From the NCBI RefSeq assembly GCF_943373825.1, contig NZ_CALSBP010000002.1, positions 2,841,501 through 2,905,500 of the forward strand: a stretch of 64,000 nt of DNA. The letters run 5' to 3'. Positions 52,281 through 61,260 of the stretch are shown here, one piece after another; positions within the stretch are counted from its first letter, which is position 1, and each line of letters opens with the position of its first letter. Below the pieces are notes generated by a model. It was not told where the DNA came from and did not search any database. It was given only the letters and a program-made list of their open reading frames with translations. Origin of the DNA: Aquimarina spinulae. Lineage in GTDB: Bacteria > Bacteroidota > Bacteroidia > Flavobacteriales > Flavobacteriaceae. Made by a program: the position numbers and the translations under genes.

Positions 52281-52445
52281 TTATTGATTTGCATTATCCG
52301 AATTATCTGTGTCTCTAGGTTTGCATAATGGAATTGCAGAATAATCGTCACAATTACCGCTTCCGGTAATATACCCACCATTAATGATCTGTTGTTGTCT
52401 TTTGTTAAGCACTTTTGCGCCTATTAGGTTTTTAAAACTTTTCAT
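52281..52445 (-). CDS. GG-leader bacteriocin/natural-product precursor peptide
   Basis: A 54-residue precursor. The leader MKSFKNLIGAKVLNKRQQQI runs into the double-glycine site NGG (residues 22-24). This pattern (L-x-x-LNK-x-x-Q-x-x-I-x-GG) is typical of Bacteroidota GG-leader peptides cleaved and exported by C39-type transporters. The core of 30 residues (YITGSGNCDDYSAIPLCKPR, then a polar tail) holds two Cys. No transporter or maturation enzyme lies in the window, so it is an orphan. Start chosen at MKSFKN over an ATG 21 codons upstream. Confidence 0.65.
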   Translation of the reverse strand: MKSFKNLIGAKVLNKRQQQIINGGYITGSGNCDDYSAIPLCKPRDTDNSDNANQ

Positions 52446-52658
52446 TATAATTTCTTTTAAAGAATTTATATTCCCTGAACATTTAATGACACTCAAGGTT
52501 TGTGTCAATCTTTCGCGAAAAGATGAATTACTTCAGATAAAAGTATAGGTTGCGAGTTCCATTTTTCAGGACTGAGATTTTTTTAACAAAAAAATAATAT
52601 TTTGATAGTAGTGAATATGGAAAAATCCTTTTTTTGTTAAAAACACAAATAAGAGTTT

Positions 52659-52688
52659 TTGAATATTACTTTATGATTTGTATTTTTG
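52659..52688 (+). promoter_or_regulatory. trhO promoter
   Basis: TTG (52659-52661), exactly 19 bases, then TATTTTTG (52681-52688): a perfect match to the Bacteroidota vegetative promoter. Transcription would start near 52695, 33 bases before the ATG at 52728. It lies across the longer upstream alternative start (52686), which supports the shorter protein. Confidence 0.8.
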
Positions 52689-52727
52689 CCGAAATTTATT
52701 TCTTTTAACTTAAAACGTAAGTATAGC

Positions 52728-53759
52728 ATGCAACTGTACAACAAATTAAGCGCAAAAGAAAGAGCAGCTCTTATCGATGAAGCCGGTACAGACCGACTTA
52801 CGCTATCTTTCTACGCATATGCACATATTGGTAATTCACAAATTTTTAGAAATCACCTTTTTATTCATTGGAACGAACTCGAGGTTTTGGGTCGTATTTA
52901 TGTAGCCAAAGAAGGTATAAATGGGCAATTATCTGTCCCGGCACCTAATTTTGAAGCCTTTAAAAAACACCTGGATAGTATTTCTTTTCTAGAAAACGTG
53001 CGCCTCAATATCGCAAGAGAGCAAGACGCAAAATCCTTTTTGAAGCTAAAAGTAAAAATTCGTAAAAAGATTGTAGCCGATGGATTAGATGATAATACAT
53101 TTGATGTCACCAACAAAGGAGTACATGTTGATGCTTCTGCATTTAATGAACTTATCGAAGATCCTGATACGGTACTGGTCGATATGCGTAATCATTATGA
53201 AAGTGAAATAGGCCATTTTAAAGGAGCCGTTACACCCGATGTAGATACGTTTAGAGACTCTTTGGATATTATCGAAGAAGATCTTAAAGATCATAAAGAA
53301 GATAAAAAACTTGTAATGTATTGCACCGGGGGTATACGCTGTGAGAAAGCCAGTGCATATTATAAGCATAAAGGATTTAAAAATGTATTTCAATTAGAAG
53401 GAGGTATTATAGAATATGCAAGACAAGTCGAAGCTCAGGGTTTAGAAAATAAATTTCTGGGTAAAAACTTTGTATTTGATCATAGAAGAGCAGAGCGTAT
53501 TTCTGGTGATATAATAGCTAATTGTCATCAATGTGGTACCCCGTGTGATACCCATGTGAATTGCGAAAATGAAGCATGCCACCTATTGTTTATACAATGT
53601 GAAAATTGTGCAGCAGAGCTAGAAAGCTGTTGCTCGACAGAATGTATGGAAGTTAATAGATTATCGTTTGAAGAACAAAAAGCACTGCGAAAAGGGAAAG
53701 GAAATAGTAATAAGATCTTTAAAAAAGGTCGTTCTGAAGCATTAAAATATAAAAAGTAA
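52728..53759 (+). CDS. trhO: tRNA uridine(34) hydroxylase, rhodanese family
   Basis: A 343-residue TrhO (YceA) protein, which makes 5-hydroxyuridine at tRNA position 34 using O2. The N-terminal UPF0176-type acylphosphatase-like domain (~1-110; HWNELEVLGRIYVAKEGING) is followed by a rhodanese domain with active-site loop CTGGIRCEKA. A C-terminal Cys-rich zinc-like region (NCHQCGTPCDTHVNC, FIQCENCAAELESCC) is also present. Start at MQLYNKL, fixed by the perfect promoter upstream. Confidence 0.92.
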   Translation: MQLYNKLSAKERAALIDEAGTDRLTLSFYAYAHIGNSQIFRNHLFIHWNELEVLGRIYVAKEGINGQLSVPAPNFEAFKKHLDSISFLENVRLNIAREQDAKSFLKLKVKIRKKIVADGLDDNTFDVTNKGVHVDASAFNELIEDPDTVLVDMRNHYESEIGHFKGAVTPDVDTFRDSLDIIEEDLKDHKEDKKLVMYCTGGIRCEKASAYYKHKGFKNVFQLEGGIIEYARQVEAQGLENKFLGKNFVFDHRRAERISGDIIANCHQCGTPCDTHVNCENEACHLLFIQCENCAAELESCCSTECMEVNRLSFEEQKALRKGKGNSNKIFKKGRSEALKYKK

Positions 53760-53773
53760 CACCTAAAAAGGTG

Positions 53774-53821
53774 AAGATACTATAGCAGATAGTTTTTTTT
53801 ATCCTCATTTCATAGTATCTT
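53774..53821 (+). terminator. possible terminator after trhO
   Basis: AAGATACTAT and ATAGTATCTT form a 10-base stem with a 28-base loop that contains a T-run. It lies 14 bases after the trhO stop. The large loop weakens the call. Confidence 0.4.
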
Positions 53822-53920
53822 TAACGATTGATACGTTAGAAATGGTAGATTTCTAACTTTAGTAAGAACCATATTTGTTGCGATTATGATCGCAGACAAA
53901 TTTCAATATAGATAAAAAAT

Positions 53921-55189
53921 ATGGGGTGTAACAGTTGTTCCTCCGCAAAAGACGGGCAACCCAAGGGTTGTAAGAATAATGGTACCTGTGGTACAGATGG
54001 TTGCAATAAATTAACGGTTTTCGATTGGTTATCCAATATGTCACTTCCTGGTGGATCATTGCCTTTTTCTTATGTTGAAATACGATTTAAGAATGGTAGA
54101 AAAAACTTCTTTAAAAATACAGAAAATCTTTCTTTAAGCATTGGAGATGTTGTTGCAACAGAGTCTTCTCCTGGTCATGATGTAGGAATTGTTACTCTTA
54201 CTGGAGAGTTAGTTCGTATCCAGATGAAAAAAAAGAAAGTAGAACTTGATAATGAAGACATAAAAAAAATATATCGAAAAGCATCTCAAAAAGATATTGA
54301 TATATGGCAGAAAGCTCGTGACAGAGAAGAAACTATGAAGGTGCGTGCTCGTGAAATCGCAATTAGATTAGAGCTGCAAATGAAAATTTCTGATATCGAA
54401 TTTCAGGGAGATGGATCTAAAGCTACTTTTTATTACACAGCAGAAGAGCGGGTGGATTTTAGGCAGTTAATAAAAGAGTTTGCACACGAGTTTAATACTC
54501 GTATAGAAATGAGACAAGTAGGTTTTAGGCAGGAAGCCGCACGATTAGGGGGTATTGGGTCCTGTGGGCGGGAACTATGTTGTTCTACCTGGCTTACCGA
54601 TTTTAGATCTGTAAATACTAGTGCAGCTAGGTATCAACAATTATCTTTAAATCCACAAAAACTAGCCGGTCAATGCGGAAAACTAAAATGCTGTCTTAAT
54701 TATGAATTAGATGCATATATTGATGCACTTAATAATTTTCCTAAAACAGATATAAAGCTTCGAACAGATAAAGGGACTGCTGTATGTCAAAAAATAGATA
54801 TTTTTAAAGGGTTGTTGTGGTATGCCTATGAAGGCGAATGGATGAATTGGCACAGAATATCTACCGAAGATGTTAATGAAATTATTGCGGCAAACAAGAA
54901 CAATGAACAAGTAGCAAGCTTAGAAGATTTTGCTTCAGAATTAATAGAAGATACTAAAACAGATTTTGAGAACGTTGTAGGACAAGATAGCTTAACGCGA
55001 TTTGATCAGCCTAAACGTAGTAAAAGAAGAAATCGTAACAAAAGAAAAAATAAAAACAAGAGATCTTCAGATAAACAAGCGGCAGTTTCAAACAAATCAA
55101 AAGAAGGGAATTCTGACAAAACAAATAAATCAAATAATCGAGGTAATAAAAAACGTAGGTCTCGTAATAGGAATAATGATAAAACTTAG
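53921..55189 (+). CDS. ricT: PSP1-domain protein, RicT/YaaT-like
   Basis: A 422-residue protein. The N-terminal ~30 residues are Cys-rich (MGCNSCSS, GCKNNGTC, DGCNK), suggesting an Fe-S or zinc site. The PSP1 domain (~45-290) has VGFRQEAARLGGIGSCGREL, CCSTWL and CGKLKCCLNYE. The last ~60 residues are a Lys/Arg/Asn-rich tail. RicT in Bacillus is part of an Fe-S complex affecting RNase Y. In Bacteroidota a PSP1 gene is characteristically coupled to gldH, as here (14-base overlap). Cytoplasmic; exact role in this phylum is not known. Confidence 0.85.
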   Translation: MGCNSCSSAKDGQPKGCKNNGTCGTDGCNKLTVFDWLSNMSLPGGSLPFSYVEIRFKNGRKNFFKNTENLSLSIGDVVATESSPGHDVGIVTLTGELVRIQMKKKKVELDNEDIKKIYRKASQKDIDIWQKARDREETMKVRAREIAIRLELQMKISDIEFQGDGSKATFYYTAEERVDFRQLIKEFAHEFNTRIEMRQVGFRQEAARLGGIGSCGRELCCSTWLTDFRSVNTSAARYQQLSLNPQKLAGQCGKLKCCLNYELDAYIDALNNFPKTDIKLRTDKGTAVCQKIDIFKGLLWYAYEGEWMNWHRISTEDVNEIIAANKNNEQVASLEDFASELIEDTKTDFENVVGQDSLTRFDQPKRSKRRNRNKRKNKNKRSSDKQAAVSNKSKEGNSDKTNKSNNRGNKKRRSRNRNNDKT

Positions 55190-55667
55190 GTTTTTTTTAA
55201 CAGTATGTATTGTAATTGGTATGATTTCCTGCGATGATAAACAGGTTTTCGATACTTATCATACAGTAGCTAATGCATGGGAAATGGATGAGAAAGCGAG
55301 TTTTACACTTCCAGAACTCGACACAACACAATCCTATAATTTATTTATAAATATTCGTAACAATAATGAATACAAATACAGCAATTTGTTTTTAATTAGT
55401 GAAATGAAATTTCCAAATGGCAAAATACTTACTGATACATTAGAGTATCGTCTTGCAGCTCCTGATGGGAACTGGTTAGGGACTGGTTTTTCTGATCTTA
55501 AAGAAAATAAATTGTGGTATAAAGAAAATGTAAGTTTTAAAGAAAAAGGAAATTATACGATAACTATAGAGCATGCCATGAGAAAGAATGGTGAGGTAAA
55601 TGGGATATCGTCATTAGAAGGAATTACAGATATAGGATTTAGGATAGAAAATGTTCAAAATCCTTAA
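55176..55667 (+). CDS. gldH: gliding motility lipoprotein GldH
   Basis: A 163-residue lipoprotein. The signal (MIKLRFFLTVCIVIG) ends in MISC with the lipidated Cys at ~19, followed by DDKQVFDTYHTV. The mature domain carries ANAWEMDEKASFTLPEL and FINIRNNNEYKYSNLFL, which are GldH features. GldH is required for gliding and chitin use in Flavobacterium johnsoniae. Start at 55176, inside the end of the PSP1 gene; a longer frame upstream is only its shadow. The second gene of a two-gene unit. Confidence 0.88.
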   Translation: MIKLRFFLTVCIVIGMISCDDKQVFDTYHTVANAWEMDEKASFTLPELDTTQSYNLFINIRNNNEYKYSNLFLISEMKFPNGKILTDTLEYRLAAPDGNWLGTGFSDLKENKLWYKENVSFKEKGNYTITIEHAMRKNGEVNGISSLEGITDIGFRIENVQNP

Positions 55668-55821
55668 TTAATTATAAAAGATAGAATCTATCTTCCATCA
55701 TAGATAGACAAAAATATATCATTAAAATACTTTTAGAGAAAGACCAGATAAGGAGGACATCGACAAAAAGGGAAAAAAACCTCTTCTGATCTTTTAAAAA
55801 ATAGATTTAAATAGCTGAGAT

Positions 55822-58152
55822 ATGGCAAAGGCAAAACCCAAATCAACAAAAAAAAGAGCAAAAACTCCTGTGAGTAATACCATAAAATACATAAAAGCAT
55901 TTTGGATACTATTTGGATCAGGATTGTTTTTAATAGCCTTACTCTTTCTCCTGGCTAGTTGGGGAGTTTATGGAGAAATGCCTAAATTCGAAGAATTAGA
56001 AAACCCACAAAATGACTTGGCAACCCAGATTATCTCTTCAGATGGGGTGCAAATAGGAACCTTTTTTAAAGAGAACCGGACTCCTGTAAATTATGAAGAT
56101 CTACCACAACATTTGGTTGATGCCTTGGTAGCAACAGAAGATGCAAGATATTATGATCACTCTGGGATAGATGCCAGAGGAACATTAAGAGCATTTGTTT
56201 TTTTAGGAACCAGAGGTGGGGCAAGTACAATATCACAACAGCTGGCAAAGCAATTATTTACTGGAGGATCAAAGAATAAGATCGAGCGATATTTGCAAAA
56301 AATACAAGAATGGGTAATTGCAACTCGTTTAGAAAGACAATATACCAAGAAAGAAATTGTAACGATGTATCTTAATAAATATGATTTTCTTAATCAGGCA
56401 ATTGGTATAAGTTCTGCATCGAGAATTTATTTCGGAAAGAATCCTAAAGACCTTAATGTAGAAGAAGCAGCTGTATTGGTAGGGATGTTAAAAAATTCAT
56501 CACTATATAATCCACTTCGTAGACCAGAAATGGTAAAAACAAGAAGAGATGTGGTTCTTAATCAGATGGAGAAATATGAGTACATTACAGAAAAACAAAG
56601 AGATAGTTTAAAACAATTACCACTTAAACTGGATTACTCTCCAGAAGGTCATAATGATGGGACTGCGACTTATTTTAGAGAATATGTAAGAAGTTGGATG
56701 TCAAAATGGGTAAAAGAAAATCCTAAAGGGGAAAATGCAGAGGGTGATCCCGAATATTTTGATATCTATAGAGATGGGTTACGAATTAATGTAACTATAG
56801 ATTCTCGTATGCAAAAATATGCCGAGGAAGCGGTGCAAGAACATATGGCTAATCTTCAGAAAGAATTTGATAAACAAGAAAAAGATAATAAAACTACCCC
56901 TTTTAGAGATTTAACAGAAACTGAAGTAGAAAGAATACTGAATCGAAGTATTAAATCGTCTGCCAGATGGGACAAGATGCTTAGCCAGGGCAAAAGTGAA
57001 AAAGAAATAAGAAAATCTTTTGATGAAAAGGCAGAGATGAGCATATTTAGTTGGAAAGGAGCAATAGATACAATAATGACTCCTAAAGATTCTATCTTAT
57101 ATTATAAAAAGTTTTTACGCTCGGGATTAATGTCTATGGAACCACAAACCGGGCATGTCAAAGCTTGGGTGGGAGGAGTTAATTATAAGCATTTTCAATA
57201 TGATCATGTATATCAGGGAGCACGACAAGTAGGATCTACGTTTAAACCTTTTGTGTATGCAACTGCAATCGACCAACTTAAACTCTCACCTTGTGATACC
57301 ATACCAAAATCGCAAATAACAATTCCTCCAGGTTCTCATGGTGTCATTGATAAAGGATGGACACCAAAAAATAGTGATGCAGACTATACAGGGTATATGA
57401 GTCTTAAAGAAGCGTTAGCCAAATCTGTGAATACAATTTCTGCACGTTTAATGGATAGAATTGGGCCAGAGCCTATTGTTCGTCTTGCAAAGAAAATGGG
57501 AGTAGAATCAGATATTCTTGAAGTAGCTTCTATAGCATTAGGATCTGTAGATTTGAAATTGTCAGAAATGGTAGGAGCATATAGTACATTTGCTAACCAG
57601 GGGATATATACCAAACCGGTAACCATTACTAGTATTGAAGATAAAAATGGAACTGTTTTATACCAATTTGTTCCCGAAACACGTGATGTGATTAGTAAAG
57701 AAGCCGCTTATGTTACTATTAATCTAATGGAAGGTGTTACCCAATCTGGTTCTGGAGTGCGTTTACGTACAGGACCTTCATCTAGATATGATATAAAAAA
57801 TGTAGTCACTGGTCACCCATATAAATTTACAAACCCTATAGCGGGTAAAACAGGAACAACACAAAATCAAAGTGATGGTTGGTTTATGGGTATCGTTCCT
57901 AACCTTTGTACAGGAGTTTGGGTTGGAGGAGATGATAGAGCTACACATTTTAGAACAACTACCTTTGGGCAGGGAGCTACAATGGCATTGCCAGTTTGGG
58001 CATTATTTATGAAAAAATGCTATGGAGATAAAACATTAAAAATTTCTACAAAAGCTTTTCCTAAGCCAGAAAACTTAACGATTGAAGTAGATTGTAAAGC
58101 TTTTAAGAGAAATAGTGTGCAGGGCGAGAACATAGAAGAATTTAGCCTTTAA
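55822..58152 (+). CDS. class A penicillin-binding protein (PBP1A-type)
   Basis: A 776-residue bifunctional peptidoglycan synthase. It has a cytoplasmic basic start, a membrane helix (~30-50), and a GT51 glycosyltransferase domain (~75-260; VATEDARYYDHSGIDARG, GGASTISQQLAKQL). A charged helical linker follows, then a transpeptidase domain (~430-720) with active-site STFK (GSTFKPFVYA), SVN (AKSVNTIS) and KTGTTQ. It sits in the inner membrane facing the periplasm. Independent gene following gldH after 154 bases. Confidence 0.94.
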   Translation: MAKAKPKSTKKRAKTPVSNTIKYIKAFWILFGSGLFLIALLFLLASWGVYGEMPKFEELENPQNDLATQIISSDGVQIGTFFKENRTPVNYEDLPQHLVDALVATEDARYYDHSGIDARGTLRAFVFLGTRGGASTISQQLAKQLFTGGSKNKIERYLQKIQEWVIATRLERQYTKKEIVTMYLNKYDFLNQAIGISSASRIYFGKNPKDLNVEEAAVLVGMLKNSSLYNPLRRPEMVKTRRDVVLNQMEKYEYITEKQRDSLKQLPLKLDYSPEGHNDGTATYFREYVRSWMSKWVKENPKGENAEGDPEYFDIYRDGLRINVTIDSRMQKYAEEAVQEHMANLQKEFDKQEKDNKTTPFRDLTETEVERILNRSIKSSARWDKMLSQGKSEKEIRKSFDEKAEMSIFSWKGAIDTIMTPKDSILYYKKFLRSGLMSMEPQTGHVKAWVGGVNYKHFQYDHVYQGARQVGSTFKPFVYATAIDQLKLSPCDTIPKSQITIPPGSHGVIDKGWTPKNSDADYTGYMSLKEALAKSVNTISARLMDRIGPEPIVRLAKKMGVESDILEVASIALGSVDLKLSEMVGAYSTFANQGIYTKPVTITSIEDKNGTVLYQFVPETRDVISKEAAYVTINLMEGVTQSGSGVRLRTGPSSRYDIKNVVTGHPYKFTNPIAGKTGTTQNQSDGWFMGIVPNLCTGVWVGGDDRATHFRTTTFGQGATMALPVWALFMKKCYGDKTLKISTKAFPKPENLTIEVDCKAFKRNSVQGENIEEFSL

Positions 58153-58254
58153 AAGAGCTTTGTCTGTTAATTAGAAAAATCTTAAAACTATCTAATTTCA
58201 AAAGATGAGATACTGTTTTTTTTAGTACTTTTAGTCTGCTAAAATTAGAACACT

Positions 58255-58962
58255 ATGATTCGTAAAACGGTACCCAATGTTACCGAAGCTTTGGTTGGTA
58301 TCAAAGATGATATGACCTTTATGCTTGGAGGGTTTGGCCTATGTGGCATTCCCGAAAATACTATTACAGAGCTTGTAAAATCAAATATCAAAGGTCTTAC
58401 CTGTATATCCAATAACGCAGGAGTTGATGATTTTGGATTAGGGCTTCTACTTCAAAAGAAACAAATCAAAAAAATGATCTCTTCTTATGTGGGAGAAAAT
58501 GATGAATTCGAGCGTCAAATGCTTAGTGGCGAATTGGATGTAGAACTTATCCCACAAGGAACGTTGGCAGAAAGATGTCGTGCGGCACAGGGAGGTTTTC
58601 CTGCAATTTATACTCCGGCAGGTTACGGTACCGAAGTAGCCGAAGGAAAAGAAACTCGAGAATTTAATGGCAAAATGTATGTGTTAGAACACGCATTTAA
58701 AGCCGATTTTGCATTTGTAAAAGCCTGGAAAGGGGATGAAGCTGGGAATTTGATCTTTAAAGGAACGGCAAGAAACTTTAACCCTTGTATGTGTGGTGCT
58801 GCAAAAATAACAGTGGCCGAGGTAGAAGAATTAGTTCCCGCAGGAACCCTAAACCCTGATCATATACATATTCCGGGTATATTTGTTCAACGAATTTTTC
58901 AAGGACAAGATTATGAAAAAAGAATCGAACAACGCACTGTTCGTAAAAAAGAAGAAGTTTAA
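58255..58962 (+). CDS. scoA: 3-oxoacid CoA-transferase subunit A
   Basis: A 235-residue subunit A of succinyl-CoA:3-ketoacid CoA transferase. It shows the glycine-rich [24 protein letters not shown], the segment [20 protein letters not shown] and [10 protein letters not shown] near the end. With subunit B it exchanges CoA between succinyl-CoA and acetoacetate. The subunit B gene is not adjacent, as would be usual, but starts 1.1 kb downstream after two unrelated genes. Confidence 0.93.
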   Translation: MIRKTVPNVTEALVGIKDDMTFMLGGFGLCGIPENTITELVKSNIKGLTCISNNAGVDDFGLGLLLQKKQIKKMISSYVGENDEFERQMLSGELDVELIPQGTLAERCRAAQGGFPAIYTPAGYGTEVAEGKETREFNGKMYVLEHAFKADFAFVKAWKGDEAGNLIFKGTARNFNPCMCGAAKITVAEVEELVPAGTLNPDHIHIPGIFVQRIFQGQDYEKRIEQRTVRKKEEV

Positions 58963-59062
58963 TGTTTTTTGATAGACGTAATTTTTTTATAGTCTATTGA
59001 AAAAAGAGTATACCACTTCAAATAATAGTATTTGTTTTTAAAACCTTAAACACACACAAATC

Positions 59063-59704
59063 ATGGCTGCATTAAGATTAGGAGATGAAGCACCAAACTT
59101 CATTGCACAAACTACAGAAGGAGAAATAGATTTTCATAATTGGTTGGGAGAAGACTGGGGAATTTTATTTTCACATCCGGCAGATTATACCCCTGTTTGT
59201 ACTACAGAATTAGGTACAGTATCAAAATACACAAATGAATTTAATAAACGCAATGTAAAAGTTGCTGCATTGAGTGTAGATGGCTTAGAATCTCATCACG
59301 GGTGGATTAAAGATATTAATGAAACACAAGACACAACAGTTAATTTTCCTATCATCGCCGATGAGGATAGAAAGGTATCAGAATTATATGATATGATTCA
59401 TCCCAATGCAGATAGTCAACTAACAGTACGTTCTGTTTTTGTAATAGCACCAGATAAAAAGATCAAACTTACAATAACATATCCAGCTTCTACAGGAAGA
59501 AATTTTGATGAGTTATTACGCGTTATTGATTCGCTTCAGTTAACGGCATACCATAAAGTAGCTACACCAGCAAATTGGAACCCTGGAGAAGATTGCGTTA
59601 TTGTACCCTCTGTAGCTAATGAAGAAATAGCCGAATTATTCCCAAAAGGGTATAAAGAGATAAAACCATATTTAAGGATGACACCTCAGCCTAATTTAAA
59701 TTAG
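59063..59704 (+). CDS. 1-Cys peroxiredoxin (Prx6-type)
   Basis: A 213-residue AhpC/TSA-family peroxidase of the Prx6 subgroup. The peroxidatic Cys lies in HPADYTPVCTTELG (~46-50 region), with DGLESHHGWIKDI and a long C-terminal dimerisation part containing ATPANWNPGEDCVI. It reduces H2O2 and lipid peroxides with external thiols. There is no signal peptide. It lies between the two CoA-transferase genes, 5 bases before a zinc-ribbon membrane protein gene. Confidence 0.92.
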   Translation: MAALRLGDEAPNFIAQTTEGEIDFHNWLGEDWGILFSHPADYTPVCTTELGTVSKYTNEFNKRNVKVAALSVDGLESHHGWIKDINETQDTTVNFPIIADEDRKVSELYDMIHPNADSQLTVRSVFVIAPDKKIKLTITYPASTGRNFDELLRVIDSLQLTAYHKVATPANWNPGEDCVIVPSVANEEIAELFPKGYKEIKPYLRMTPQPNLN

Positions 59705-59709
59705 TAAGT

Positions 59710-60048
59710 ATGAAATTAGAGTTTACATGCTCTCAATGTAAGATTCAAAATAAATTTAAACCAGTAACAGCAACCAGAGGCGAATTACAAATGAAAATTG
59801 GTGATGAAGTACAGGTTACATGCAAGTATTGTAATAAAGAAGATAAAAAACATATCAATAGAATAGATGCGGTTGTTGATAATAGAAAAATACTCTTTGC
59901 ACTTATGATAAGTGGAGTAGTTGCTATTGTTCTTTTAAGTTTTTATGGTCTTATAGCTTTGGCTGTGATCTCTATACCATTATTAATATGGATTCAGGAA
60001 AGTAAGTCAACCAATCATTTTAATTCATATAAGATTAGAAGAAAATAA
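59710..60048 (+). CDS. zinc-ribbon-like small membrane protein
   Basis: A 112-residue protein. Residues 1-45 carry two CxxC pairs (TCSQCKIQ and TCKYCNKE), as in a zinc ribbon or rubredoxin-like knuckle. Residues ~60-95 form one or two membrane helices (FALMISGVVAIVLLSFYGLI, ALAVISIPLLIWI), followed by a short basic end. Unknown family. It is packed 5 bases after the peroxiredoxin gene and 2 bases before the CoA-transferase subunit B gene, so all three are surely co-transcribed. Confidence 0.7.
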   Translation: MKLEFTCSQCKIQNKFKPVTATRGELQMKIGDEVQVTCKYCNKEDKKHINRIDAVVDNRKILFALMISGVVAIVLLSFYGLIALAVISIPLLIWIQESKSTNHFNSYKIRRK

Positions 60049-60050
60049 TT

Positions 60051-60707
60051 ATGTTAGATAAAAACGGAATTGCAAAGCGTATTGCTAAAGAACTACAGGA
60101 CGGGTATTTTGTAAACTTGGGAATAGGTATACCTACATTGGTTGCCAATTATATCCCGCAAGGTATAGAAGTAGAGTTTCAAAGCGAAAACGGAGTCCTA
60201 GGAATGGGACCTTTTCCTTTTGAAGGAGAAGAAGATGCAGATATTATAAATGCAGGAAAACAAACTATTACCACAATGCCGGGAGCATCGTTTTTTGATT
60301 CTGCAATGAGTTTTGGGATGATTCGAGGACAACACGTTGATTTAACAATTTTAGGAGCAATGGAAGTTTCTGAAGAAGGAGATATAGCAAACTGGAAGAT
60401 CCCAGGTAAAATGGTAAAAGGAATGGGAGGAGCAATGGATCTGGTAGCAAGTGCAGAGAATATTATTGTGGCCATGATGCATACCAATAAAGCAGGAGCG
60501 TCTAAATTGCTGAAAAAATGTTCACTTCCGCTTACAGGAGTTAGTTGTGTAAAAAAAATAGTTACAAATCTGGCTTTTCTGGAAATCACCGATAAAGGTT
60601 TTAAACTTTTAGAAAGGGCACCTGGAGTATCTGTAGAAGAAATTAAGAATGCCACAGAAGGAAACCTCATAATTGAAGGTGATATTCCTGAAATGATATT
60701 AGATTGA
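60051..60707 (+). CDS. scoB: 3-oxoacid CoA-transferase subunit B
   Basis: A 218-residue subunit B with the catalytic Glu in FQSENGVLGMGPFP (residue ~44). The start IAKRIAKELQDGYFVNLGIG and the GAMEVSEEGDIANWKIPG segment are family hallmarks. It pairs with subunit A encoded at 58255-58962. The start is 2 bases after the zinc-ribbon gene. No terminator follows immediately. Confidence 0.93.
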   Translation: MLDKNGIAKRIAKELQDGYFVNLGIGIPTLVANYIPQGIEVEFQSENGVLGMGPFPFEGEEDADIINAGKQTITTMPGASFFDSAMSFGMIRGQHVDLTILGAMEVSEEGDIANWKIPGKMVKGMGGAMDLVASAENIIVAMMHTNKAGASKLLKKCSLPLTGVSCVKKIVTNLAFLEITDKGFKLLERAPGVSVEEIKNATEGNLIIEGDIPEMILD

Positions 60708-61140
60708 TCTAAATCTAATTCTAGGAATATGGTAACGAATAATAATTAGGTCTCTACGAATAATAAATCAATAAAAGAGTCGTTTAGGTATAACAGGATC
60801 CAATTATCTTGTTTTTGAAAGAAAAATACTACACTTTCAAGTGGATTCCTATACCCTTAAACCTTTGCTTTACCCTTTAAAAACCAATAATATGCATTTA
60901 AATGTTAAAATTTTGCGTATTTAGTCGATTTTTTTGTGTATTTAAACGTTATTGTTGAAAATATTTTGCATATTAGTGTCCCGATAAAAAATAGTGTCCC
61001 CTATATATATTATTTTTTATAAGGATTAAAAAAATTATTAACCCACACAAGTTTCCCCTATTATGAAAAAACGTATAAATCGTCTACAGAAATCGATCAA
61101 ACCTACAATAGAATTGATTTCAAACTGTGTTTATGTAGCG
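60708..61140. other. long intergenic stretch, no supported gene
   Basis: An AT-rich stretch without convincing coding sequence. It has a 9-base direct repeat TAGTGTCCC at 60974-60982 and 60992-61000 (18 bases apart), which could be a tandem binding site. A 33-codon basic frame at 61063-61164 is not supported by any start signal. Confidence 0.4.
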
Positions 61141-61147
61141 AAAAAAG

Positions 61148-61248
61148 TATTTTTGTTGATGTGATTTTTTGTTGTTAATTAATCGCAACCTCCCCAAGTC
61201 GCGATGAATGAAACCTGTTAGCCTGTATAAGTTTAACAGGTTTTTTTT
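61148..61248 (+). ncRNA. candidate small RNA with promoter box and terminator
   Basis: TATTTTTG at 61148-61155 matches the -7 consensus, though no TTG lies at the right distance. Downstream is a compact non-coding sequence with a short stem ATCGC / GCGAT around ACCTCCCCAAGTC, then a strong terminator AACCTGTTA / TAACAGGTT plus a run of eight T. The predicted RNA would be about 85 bases. It matches no RNA family I can name. Confidence 0.35.
61211..61248 (+). terminator. intrinsic terminator of the candidate small RNA
   Basis: AACCTGTTA (61212-61220) pairs with TAACAGGTT (61234-61242), and a T-run follows. No protein-coding gene lies immediately upstream, which is why a small RNA is suspected. 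Confidence 0.7.
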
Positions 61249-61260
61249 ATGTCCTTTTCA

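Noticed and set aside
61063..61164. 33-codon basic frame (MKKRINRLQK...)
   Set aside because: No promoter or ribosome-site support, and it overlaps the -7 box of the candidate small RNA; treated as chance.
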